Positions 13,579-18,671 of a DNA stretch of 20,937 bases are shown piece by piece. Below the pieces are notes generated by a model. The model was not told the DNA's origin. It saw only the letters and a list, made by a program, of their open reading frames with translations, and searched no databases. Location of the stretch: positions 1-20,937 of IMG/VR virus record IMGVR_UViG_3300002052_000571; one strand, written 5' to 3'. The first letter of the stretch is position 1, and each line of letters begins with the position of its first letter. A program made the position numbers and the translations under genes. Source of the DNA: a virus.

Positions 13579-13651
13579 GGGCTTTTGGTGTAACCTGGTA
13601 GCACCGGTGGTTTGGAACCATCAGGTGAAGGTTCAAATCCTTCTTAGCCCA
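13579..13651 (+). tRNA. tRNA-Pro(TGG)
   Basis: Anticodon stem GGTGG/CCATC with loop TTTGGAA, T arm GAAGG/CCTTC, A73. The acceptor GGGCTTT/TTAGCCC has two T-T mismatches at its inner end. Confidence 0.85.
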
Positions 13652-13653
13652 CT

Positions 13654-13727
13654 GCCCTTGTAGTGTAATCGGATACACAGCGGTGTTCTAAGCCGTTAAA
13701 ATGAGAGTTCGAGTCTCTCCAGGGGCG
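13654..13727 (+). tRNA. tRNA-Arg(TCT)
   Basis: Acceptor GCCCTTG/CAGGGGC, anticodon stem GCGGT/GCCGT with loop GTTCTAA, T arm GAGAG/CTCTC, G73. Confidence 0.87.
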
Positions 13728-13728
13728 T

Positions 13729-13821
13729 ATGTATCCAAATGATGTGGATAAATATGATAAACTATTATTCATTATACCAGTGATAATAGTTATATTATGG
13801 ATAATGGCGGAAGTAGTGTAA
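13729..13821 (+). CDS. 30-residue single-pass membrane peptide
   Basis: The ATG lies one base after tRNA-Arg(TCT). The peptide starts with a charged segment (MYPNDVDKYDK) and continues with one hydrophobic helix (LLFIIPVIIVILWIM). Its last five codons and stop overlap the 5' end of tRNA-His by 16 nt. The regular wedge position supports it despite its size. Role unknown. Confidence 0.6.
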   Translation: MYPNDVDKYDKLLFIIPVIIVILWIMAEVV

Positions 13822-13877
13822 AGGCAGCACAACAGGCTGTGACCTTGTTAGAGCGCGTTCAAATCCCGCCTTTCGCC
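13806..13877 (+). tRNA. tRNA-His(GTG)
   Basis: Includes an encoded G-1 opposite C73, the histidine identity pair. Acceptor GCGGAAG/CTTTCGC, anticodon stem ACAGG/CTTGT, loop CTGTGAC, T arm GCGCG/CCCGC with one mismatch. Confidence 0.9.
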
Positions 13878-13879
13878 CT

Positions 13880-13952
13880 GCCAGTGTAGCATAACGGAAA
13901 ATGCACCCGGCCGTTAACCGGGGTTATAGCTGTTCGACTCAGTTCTCTGGCG
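13880..13952 (+). tRNA. tRNA-Asn(GTT)
   Basis: D stem GCAT/ATGC, anticodon stem CCCGG/CCGGG, T arm AGCTG/CAGTT, G73. Acceptor GCCAGTG/CTCTGGC has one mismatch. The loop CCGTTAA has C33 instead of U33. Last tRNA of unit 1. Confidence 0.88.
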
Positions 13953-13960
13953 CTACCATA

Positions 13961-13972
13961 AATTATATATAA
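13961..13972 (+). promoter_or_regulatory. TATA box of tRNA transcription unit 2
   Basis: AATTATATATAA. Transcription should begin about 13993-13996, just before the ATG of the Leu/Ser-rich leader ORF at 14001. A second AT-rich element follows at 13981-13990. Confidence 0.6.
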
Positions 13973-14000
13973 GAAATCATAATATAATTTAACCTCTATC

Positions 14001-14057
14001 ATGGTGAAAATACTGAGTCTACTATCCAGTTCGAGTCTCTTGCGACTCCTCTTATAA
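14001..14057 (+). CDS. Leu/Ser-rich leader peptide before tRNA-Leu/Ser genes
   Basis: 18 codons, MVKILSLLSSSSLLRLLL, then TAA, ending 7 nt before tRNA-Leu. Eight Leu codons (five of the six kinds) and five Ser codons make up 13 of 18 residues. The ORF lies between a promoter and a unit that encodes only tRNA-Leu and two tRNA-Ser. This fits a leader peptide whose translation senses charged tRNA-Leu and tRNA-Ser and so controls the downstream genes; that is inference. The sequence contains GAGTC twice and GACTC once, permitting alternative hairpins. A tRNA remnant is the main alternative, since GTTCGAGTCTC resembles a T arm, but its flanks do not pair as a T stem. Confidence 0.5.
   Translation: MVKILSLLSSSSLLRLLL
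14015..14048 (+). promoter_or_regulatory. Competing hairpins within the leader ORF
   Basis: GACTC at 14044-14048 can pair with GAGTC at 14033-14037 (6-nt loop) or with GAGTC at 14015-14019. The two pairings exclude each other. A T-rich stretch follows (14049-14061), so the short-loop hairpin resembles an attenuator. Confidence 0.4.
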
Positions 14058-14064
14058 TTTTAAT

Positions 14065-14228
14065 GCCAGCGTGGTCGAGTGGACGAAGGCGCCAGACTTT
14101 TTTAAGGGCGATGCCTAGAAGAGGGTGAAGCCAAGAAGGGCGATGCTTAAAAGGGCGAAGCTCAAAAGTTCCGCTCGGGGAAACCTGGTACGTAGGACAC
14201 GTCGACGGTTCGAATCCGTCCGCTGGCA
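14065..14228 (+). tRNA. tRNA-Leu (class II), with intron made of tandem hairpins; anticodon unresolved
   Basis: Acceptor GCCAGCG/CGCTGGC, Leu-type D arm, T arm GACGG/CCGTC, a long variable arm (ACGT...ACGT) and A73 indicate a class II tRNA-Leu. It is the only Leu candidate in an array that covers every other amino acid. About 80-85 extra bases split the anticodon loop between CCAGA and CCTGG. No standard BHB gives an unambiguous anticodon: TAA would fit Leu but needs an unusual splice point, and other cuts give TTT or TGA. The insert contains four tandem mini-hairpins (14104-14166). Confidence 0.75.
14104..14166 (+). repeat. Four tandem ~15-nt hairpin repeats inside the tRNA-Leu insert
   Basis: Units contain GGGCGATGCCT, GGGTGAAGCC, GGGCGATGCTT and GGGCGAAGCTC, separated by A-rich joints. 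Each can fold as a 3-4 bp stem with a GAA or GAT triloop. Flanking ACTTTT (14096-14101) and AAAAGT (14164-14169) could close the set. Confidence 0.75.
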
Positions 14229-14230
14229 TT

Positions 14231-14315
14231 GTCGGAATGGCAGAGTGGTCTATTGCCGCTGGGTGCTAACCAGATGGATTAAAAAATCACGTAGGTTCAA
14301 ATCCTACTTCCGGCG
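14231..14315 (+). tRNA. tRNA-Ser(GCT)
   Basis: Class II: acceptor GTCGGAA/TTCCGGC, loop GTGCTAA on a CTGG/CCAG stem, long variable arm with GATT/AATC, T arm GTAGG/CCTAC, and G73 as in archaeal tRNA-Ser. Confidence 0.92.
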
Positions 14316-14317
14316 CT

Positions 14318-14401
14318 GGAGAGGTGCCAGAGCGGTAATGGGATAGTCTTGAAAACTATTGGTTGAAAAATATCATGCAGGTTCGAATCCTGCTCTCTCC
14401 G
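14318..14401 (+). tRNA. tRNA-Ser(TGA)
   Basis: Class II: acceptor GGAGAGG/TCTCTCC, anticodon stem ATAGT/ACTAT with loop CTTGAAA, long variable arm, T arm GCAGG/CCTGC, G73. Last tRNA; a convergent gene ends at the next base. Confidence 0.92.
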
Positions 14402-14686
14402 CTAATAAAGTTCTGCTATTTTTTTCATTATTTTTTTGTATTCATCGTCGGGCGGCCTTCCAGTTGCAAGAAAAGGGCAGCTGTGCTCAAAACATTCATA
14501 ACATATTTTATTTAAACAGTATCTTGGCTTTCGCGGCATTCTATATTTAATTCCTTTTTTGCGTTGTGGATTTGGCAATTTAATAGCCTTATAAGGGTTT
14601 GTACTAACAATCTTATAAATAAATTTACCAGGCTTTAAACTCATACGCATACAGAAGCCTTCAAGGATTATATGATTCCATTCCAT
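14402..14686 (-). CDS. 94-residue protein with Cys cluster
   Basis: ATG at 14686 with GAGG 8 nt upstream. The product is basic, with a C-terminal-half cluster CLNKICYECFEHSCPF (C-x4-C-x2-C-x4-C) that suggests a zinc or iron-sulfur site, flanked by Pro-rich basic segments. No family recognised. It converges on tRNA-Ser with no spacer, so transcription of the two may interfere. It follows a 33-codon ORF and the ParB-TGT gene on the same strand and may serve that system. Confidence 0.65.
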   Translation of the reverse strand: MEWNHIILEGFCMRMSLKPGKFIYKIVSTNPYKAIKLPNPQRKKGIKYRMPRKPRYCLNKICYECFEHSCPFLATGRPPDDEYKKIMKKIAELY

Positions 14687-14762
14687 TTAATTGCCTCTTA
14701 AATTCATTACTTAAACCAAGATAATAAGCAGCATAATTATACAGCAACTGAGCATTATACAT
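14661..14762 (-). CDS. 33-residue ORF bridging the ParB-TGT gene and the Cys-cluster gene
   Basis: The ATG at 14762 overlaps the last codons of the ParB-TGT gene, and its stop lies 26 nt inside the next gene, so it links the two by overlaps. The peptide (starts MYNAQLLYNYAAYYLG) is Tyr-rich and amphipathic. No ribosome site is obvious, consistent with reinitiation. It may be chance, but the placement is typical of coupled viral genes. Confidence 0.4.
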   Translation of the reverse strand: MYNAQLLYNYAAYYLGLSNEFKRQLNGMESYNP

Positions 14763-16200
14763 CGCATTGATTTATACGCGTAAGAACATGGGGCGTCTGG
14801 TTGTCTGCCTGTGTAACTCCTTCACGGTATAACTTGACGAGAGTCCATGGGCTTCCAATACCGAAAGCATGAATTCCAATAGATGGATTAATTTCTCGTA
14901 CTCGTCTGCAGATAAACTGGTAACGCGATAATGTAGTGTTTCTCCGTTCGCCAGCTTGACTTCCAACTCCAATGATATGCTGTGAATTTTCAAAGATACC
15001 CATTTCACGAAACGCTTTAATACATTCGCCATATTCTTCGGCCTCGTGACCTTGCAGCACAAAACACTTTCGCGCCTTTGTCTTTAAATCTAACATCTGT
15101 TCAGCATTCTTAATAGTTATGGCTTGCGCCTCCTTAACAGTCATTTTACATTTTTCTAACAGGCCAATCTTGCACAACACATCCAAATGCGCCACAACAT
15201 CCGCATCAACCGCATTAGCAAACTCGACGAGCTCGGGCTGCCGACTAAACCAATCGGTATCACCCCGCGACATCGCAACAATCGCCGCACTATCAATCAT
15301 CAGGCTATCCATCAAGTCGCGCTTCTTAATCATGTCAACAACCATAGCCTGTTTGCCACCTCGATGCAAAACATGATAACCGGACACTAAAATATTGCGC
15401 TGCGGCAAAAGTTCCCACTGAATGCGAGTTGAAGCAGCAAAAGTGAAATAGAGGGTGAAATCGTCAGGAACGTTAAGTTTTAGCCGGGTCTTCGGCGCCA
15501 ATAATTCCCCATTATCGAGGTCACCCTCCAATTCGGGTAGCATAGCCAGGATAGCAGTCCGCCTGTTAAGTTGCATAGCAATTTTTGGCAAATCTGATTT
15601 AGCTATTTCACCACTAACAAGTAGTTTCGCTAATTTAACTCTTTCGGCTTGGTCTTTAATCCGCCGCAACCCAAGCACATCAGGCAACATCAACTCACCC
15701 CTCTTAACCGCCCCAAGTATGAACTCATCCTCCTTTAACACCGATATCGTATTATAAACAGTGGAACTCGACGTCTCAAAGGACCGCGCCACCTGGTCGG
15801 CAGAATAACCGTACCGGCTCATCAACCGCTCCCACGAAACGGCCAGCTCAAACAGGGTCAAATCCTCGCGCTTCTCGTTATAAAGCACCGCCAACTCGTA
15901 AGCCTGCCCCTCATCAATATCGTAAAAGGGCGCACAAGCTATCCGGTCCCAAGGAGGCGCAAAACTGCGCTCCTCGGCGACCAACAAAAACGCACAATGT
16001 GAACGGTGGCCGCTAATTATCTCGGCATAATCGGCCCTCGGAAACCAAATCGTAATCGCCCCCTTAAAGCCCTTCTCCCTAAAGGTATCAGCCAGCCCTT
16101 TCACTTTCTCCATATCCATAGAAAGCCGCGGTTGATTAGCCATAGGGTGGAGTTTGCGTGGGTCCATAAAAATAATATCTTTATTCAAATTTTGGTCCAA
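14755..16200 (-). CDS. ParB-like domain fused to TGT/DpdA-like transglycosylase
   Basis: 481 aa from a TTG at 16200; an ATG at 16167 would give 470 aa. Residues 8-110 are a ParB/Srx-type domain (MDPRKLHPMANQPR, then IISGHRSH), and 110-215 are its helical DNA-binding part (YSADQVARSFETSSSTVYNTISVLK). Residues 247-481 match the TGT barrel: MIDSAA for the first catalytic Asp (303), AHLDV (337-341), CFVLQGH (379-385), IIGVGS (409-414), HAFGIGSP (444-451), and AD at 465-466 where the nucleophile Asp is expected. In bacterial dpd clusters, DpdA (TGT-like) and DpdB (ParB-like) place deazaguanine in DNA; here both types are joined. Deazaguanine DNA modification is the best inference. tRNA G15 is an alternative target, but no PUA domain is present. 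Confidence 0.75.
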   Translation of the reverse strand: MDQNLNKDIIFMDPRKLHPMANQPRLSMDMEKVKGLADTFREKGFKGAITIWFPRADYAEIISGHRSHCAFLLVAEERSFAPPWDRIACAPFYDIDEGQAYELAVLYNEKREDLTLFELAVSWERLMSRYGYSADQVARSFETSSSTVYNTISVLKEDEFILGAVKRGELMLPDVLGLRRIKDQAERVKLAKLLVSGEIAKSDLPKIAMQLNRRTAILAMLPELEGDLDNGELLAPKTRLKLNVPDDFTLYFTFAASTRIQWELLPQRNILVSGYHVLHRGGKQAMVVDMIKKRDLMDSLMIDSAAIVAMSRGDTDWFSRQPELVEFANAVDADVVAHLDVLCKIGLLEKCKMTVKEAQAITIKNAEQMLDLKTKARKCFVLQGHEAEEYGECIKAFREMGIFENSQHIIGVGSQAGERRNTTLSRYQFICRRVREINPSIGIHAFGIGSPWTLVKLYREGVTQADNQTPHVLTRINQCDV

Positions 16201-16258
16201 TGTATCTTACAATTCCGGCAGTTGTCATTTCGTAGCCAGCAGGTATATACCAACACAT
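16181..16258 (-). CDS. 25-residue ORF at the 5' end of the ParB-TGT transcript
   Basis: The ATG at 16258 is 27 bp from the TATA centre, so the message would start at this ATG. The peptide (MCWYIPAGYEMTT...) ends 14 nt before the in-frame ATG of ParB-TGT at 16167 and overlaps the TTG start at 16200. It could be a leader ORF controlling the fusion gene. Size makes it uncertain. Confidence 0.4.
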   Translation of the reverse strand: MCWYIPAGYEMTTAGIVRYIGPKFE

Positions 16259-16280
16259 AGAAAGTAGTATCTCCGAAGGA

Positions 16281-16290
16281 GTATATAAAC
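16281..16290 (-). promoter_or_regulatory. TATA box of the ParB-TGT gene, possibly bidirectional
   Basis: Minus strand GTTTATATAC is 27 bp before the ATG at 16258. The plus strand also reads GTATATAAAC, about 26 bp before an ATG at 16312. Confidence 0.5.
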
Positions 16291-16311
16291 TTTGTGGCTA
16301 ATGTTTTGAAT

Positions 16312-16500
16312 ATGGTGTGTAAAAAACACAACCACCATAACTTTACTTATATACCCCTCTTTATTTTTTGTCTTTTTTTAATGGTTTTTGTTAAACTATA
16401 TAAAGGTGTAAGTCTATTACTAATTAATTGTAAGTGGCTAACGACATTTACAATAGCATACGCAATAATGTGCGAAACGATACAAAAAGTCAACCCCTAA
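16312..16500 (+). CDS. Possible 62-residue membrane protein
   Basis: ATG at 16312 at leaderless distance from the TATA element at 16281-16290. The product has a His/Lys-rich start (MVCKKHNHHN) and one or two hydrophobic stretches. A GTG at 16294 is also in frame. Low-complexity AT-rich DNA easily yields such frames, so this is weak. From 16501 to 16736 I see only AT-rich DNA, TATA-like elements at 16621-16641 and a hairpin at 16693-16714. Confidence 0.35.
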   Translation: MVCKKHNHHNFTYIPLFIFCLFLMVFVKLYKGVSLLLINCKWLTTFTIAYAIMCETIQKVNP

Positions 16501-16692
16501 AATGACATAGGTCTACGCCAAGAGGTCAAACGCCATAACAGAAATATCAAGGTGTAAATTTGTATTGTAGGTAGCACGAGGTTAATAGTTTTAATTTTCC
16601 TATTAAAAATTAAACTTTGCTTTATATATAAACTATATATAATGGGTGTTAATGGTGTTGACAGAAATAAAAAACCTATTATCAACAAAGGT

Positions 16693-16714
16693 AAACCATA
16701 ATAATATATGGTTT
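16693..16714 (+). promoter_or_regulatory. Inverted repeat before the 16737 gene
   Basis: AAACCAT and ATGGTTT with an 8-nt AT spacer, 12 bp before the ribosome site of the gene at 16737. Could be an operator or an mRNA hairpin. Confidence 0.35.
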
Positions 16715-16736
16715 GGAAAAACAGCGAGGTGAAAAT

Positions 16737-17207
16737 ATGAAAGTAGAATTTGATAATAATGGAAATCCAAAAACTGACACGGCAACAAAAGGATTTGCTA
16801 AAATAAGACAGCATAACTTAATTACAAATTGCACAAATTTATCAAAATTATGGATTTTAGGAAAAACAACAGATTTACCAAATTTATCAAGTGAAAAAAA
16901 GCGATTATTACAAGAGCAAATTGAAAACAAAATAAATCTTGGTATGTCTACAATACCTAAAGACCATCAGGTTCAAGTTTGGAACGATTGGACATTTATA
17001 GTAAATCATAAAATCGAGGTCGTATCTAAAGAGGGCAATAAAGAATTACATACTTTTGAAAGTCGCAAACTTAATGGAAAAAACATTTATTACGATTTGA
17101 CAGAAATGTGCAAACAAATATCCTTATGCAAAGACAAAACAAAAAAACAACAAATGCAAACACAGTTAGATGGCTTAAGAAAACTTGAAAAACCAAATCA
17201 CTACTAA
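16737..17207 (+). CDS. Unknown 156-residue protein, AT-rich cluster
   Basis: ATG at 16737 with GAGGTGA 5 nt upstream; a TTG at 16713 is in frame but less likely. The protein is Lys/Asn-rich. It has a helical N-terminal half (LSSEKKRLLQEQIENKINLG), a WNDWTFIVNHKIEVVSKEG strand region and a charged C-terminal helix. No family recognised. It is followed by a hairpin and T-tract and heads a run of four small plus-strand genes with similar GCGAGG-type ribosome sites. Base composition is markedly more AT-rich than the virion genes, typical of early or accessory viral genes. Confidence 0.65.
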   Translation: MKVEFDNNGNPKTDTATKGFAKIRQHNLITNCTNLSKLWILGKTTDLPNLSSEKKRLLQEQIENKINLGMSTIPKDHQVQVWNDWTFIVNHKIEVVSKEGNKELHTFESRKLNGKNIYYDLTEMCKQISLCKDKTKKQQMQTQLDGLRKLEKPNHY

Positions 17208-17209
17208 AT

Positions 17210-17240
17210 GGGGGATTTTTCCCCTAATTTTTCTTTTATC
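17210..17240 (+). terminator. Hairpin and T-tract after the 16737 gene
   Basis: GGGGA/TCCCC with a T loop at 17211-17224, then TAATTTTTCTTTT. It begins 3 nt after the stop codon. Partial read-through to the next gene is likely, as that gene lacks a clear TATA box. Confidence 0.5.
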
Positions 17241-17256
17241 ATAGCGAGGGATAAAT

Positions 17257-17481
17257 ATGCAAAAATATCAAAAAATAATCAATAATTTAAGGCACAATTT
17301 AAATAATGACAATTTAGGCACAAGAACGACATTTTTTACCGAAATAGACAATAAACTAATCAAATTTAGATTAGAATATGGTTTTCCAAATCCCAAAAAT
17401 ATTCCGATAAAAAAGACATTAGCGAGTTTGACAGATAGCGAATTTAAACTTTTTATACAAGAGCATTATCAATTTGTGTAA
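17257..17481 (+). CDS. Unknown 74-residue protein
   Basis: ATG at 17257 preceded by GCGAGGGATAAAT. Product is Asn/Lys-rich with an N-terminal helix (KYQKIINNLRHNL), a strand segment, and a C-terminal helix (LTDSEFKLFIQEHYQFV). No family recognised. Second gene of the AT-rich plus-strand run. Confidence 0.6.
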   Translation: MQKYQKIINNLRHNLNNDNLGTRTTFFTEIDNKLIKFRLEYGFPNPKNIPIKKTLASLTDSEFKLFIQEHYQFV

Positions 17482-17574
17482 ATCTATTGGATTTTCATCT
17501 ATCCCTAATGACTTGAAAAACGAGGGGATTAAATTTTTTTTTTATATATAAACAAAAATAACGAGGTAGATAAA

Positions 17575-17847
17575 ATGGATTTTATGACAAAAAGAAAAAT
17601 TGAGGAATTAAATAAAGAGTTAGGCAATAACACTTCGGCTTTAGGAATAACTTATTTTAATATGAAAAAAAATAACGACTTCGATAATGAAGTTTTAAAA
17701 GAGTGCGAGAAATTCTTTTTTAATGAGTGCGAAAGAATTATTAACGAAATGGAAGAAATAAAGTATAAAGGCAGAAGTGTTAGAAATTGTTATAATTTAC
17801 CTAAACATCTGAAAAAAAGAGTTGAAAAATATAAATTCAACTCTTAA
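17575..17847 (+). CDS. Unknown 90-residue helical protein
   Basis: ATG at 17575 with ACGAGGTAG upstream; a TATA-like TTTATATATA lies at 17541-17550. The product is largely helical and charged (RKIEELNKELGNN, CEKFFFNECERIINEMEEI) with a basic C-terminus. No family recognised. Third gene of the run. The 93-bp gap before it holds the TATA-like element only. Confidence 0.6.
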   Translation: MDFMTKRKIEELNKELGNNTSALGITYFNMKKNNDFDNEVLKECEKFFFNECERIINEMEEIKYKGRSVRNCYNLPKHLKKRVEKYKFNS

Positions 17848-17870
17848 ATTTTTTTGGCGAGGTTGTAAAT

Positions 17871-18011
17871 ATGGAATTAAAATTTAAATGCAAACACACA
17901 AGAAAAAAAGTAATAGATGGATTTATAGATGGTCAAAATCAAATATTAAGTATTGAATACGAGTGCTTGATATGTGGCGAAACAATCTTTGAATTAGATA
18001 AAATAATCTAA
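17871..18011 (+). CDS. 46-residue zinc-finger-like protein
   Basis: ATG at 17871 with GCGAGGTTG upstream, matching the leaders of the neighbouring genes. CKH (residues 7-9) and CLIC (32-35) with intervening strands suggest a small zinc ribbon (C-x-H...C-x2-C), often a nucleic-acid-binding module. Last gene of the AT-rich run; followed by a T-rich stretch that may terminate transcription. Confidence 0.65.
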   Translation: MELKFKCKHTRKKVIDGFIDGQNQILSIEYECLICGETIFELDKII

Positions 18012-18095
18012 TTTATTTTTTTTTTATTTATTATTATCTATATATATTTATATATATCTAATTATATACCCCCCTACAAACCCCCGTACTTTCCT

Positions 18096-18230
18096 CCCCT
18101 ACCGGCCAGCCAGAGAGAAACCCTCCCCTACCACCCAACGCGAGAGAAAACTATCTTATGCCACGGTCGACATTCTCCCCTACCCGCGAACCGTAGAGAA
18201 AGCCAGGCCTACCAGGGAATGCCAAAGAAG
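18096..18230 (+). repeat. Bipartite repeat cluster A: four CCTACC-N10-ARAGAAA units
   Basis: Units at 18096-18120, 18125-18149, 18177-18201 and 18208-18230. Each has (CC)CCTACC, a variable 10-bp spacer and AGAGAAA (AAAGAAG in the last). The 234-bp spacer 18012-18245 holds no gene; besides this cluster it has an AT-rich start and one 19-bp motif copy between units 2 and 3. Confidence 0.8.
18153..18171 (-). repeat. 19-bp dispersed motif, copy 5 (inverted)
   Basis: Minus strand GTCGACCGTGGCATAAGAT, lying between two bipartite repeat units in a gene-free spacer. Confidence 0.8.
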
Positions 18231-18245
18231 CCCTCTAAAAAAAAA

Positions 18246-18536
18246 TTACCAAAATACGCCGTCGTCTATAAACGTTCGTATGTCTTCCAGCGCATGCTTA
18301 ACGTGTTTGTCTAACACCCTTTGGTCGTCAGCCATCTTTATTACCTCGTCGAGCGACGGTTCGCTAACATACGAAAAAGCATCCTTCAGACGATTTAAAA
18401 CCATCTGCATTCGATGCGAAACCAACTCGATATAACAGTCCTCTATCCGGTGGACTTGCTCGGGCGCACTCCAAAATTCTTTCCCGTTAAAGGTTTCCTT
18501 CAGCGCTTTTAATTCTTTAACCAACTCGCTTTCCAT
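18246..18536 (-). CDS. Unknown 96-residue acidic helical protein
   Basis: ATG at 18536 downstream of shared promoter P-C. Product is helical throughout, with amphipathic segments (ELVKELKALKETFNG, MQMVLNRLKDAFSYV, HVKHALEDIRTFIDD) and an acidic N-terminus. No family recognised; size and composition resemble small viral regulators or anti-host factors, but that is not evidence. It stands alone between two repeat-bearing spacers. Confidence 0.6.
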   Translation of the reverse strand: MESELVKELKALKETFNGKEFWSAPEQVHRIEDCYIELVSHRMQMVLNRLKDAFSYVSEPSLDEVIKMADDQRVLDKHVKHALEDIRTFIDDGVFW

Positions 18537-18563
18537 ATTATATATACCCCACTATTATTTTTT

Positions 18564-18607
18564 CCATAATATATAAATAGATTACCACTTTATAAATTTT
18601 TTGAACC
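18564..18607 (-). promoter_or_regulatory. Shared promoter P-C
   Basis: Minus strand starts GGTTCAAAAAATTTATA, then AAGTGGTAA, then a T/A-rich start region. It matches P-A and P-B over about 40 bp. Drives the gene at 18246-18536. Confidence 0.65.
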
Positions 18608-18671
18608 GTATTCCTGCCAACTAACCCCGGGAGTAAAACTACCATATCTTAACCAACCCCTCTGCCTTCCT

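Noticed and set aside
13990-14060. Degenerate tRNA before tRNA-Leu
   Set aside because: A T-loop-like TTCGAGT is present, but the five bases on either side do not pair and no acceptor or D arm could be built. Kept only as an alternative to the leader-peptide idea.
14125-14346. Plus-strand basic frame through tRNA-Leu and tRNA-Ser
   Set aside because: Its sequence is tRNA and tandem hairpins; the Arg/Lys richness comes from the repeats.
14772-15062. Second minus-strand frame within the ParB-TGT gene
   Set aside because: Out-of-frame shadow of the TGT-like domain, which shows clear family motifs in its own frame.
16497-16814. Minus-strand hydrophobic frame of 105 codons
   Set aside because: AT-rich DNA read antisense gives Phe/Ile-rich frames; it overlaps the well-supported start of the gene at 16737 and has no ribosome site.
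18096-18230. CRISPR array
   Set aside because: Conserved parts are only 6-8 bp, variable cores 10 bp, and spacing between units is irregular, so this does not fit any CRISPR format.
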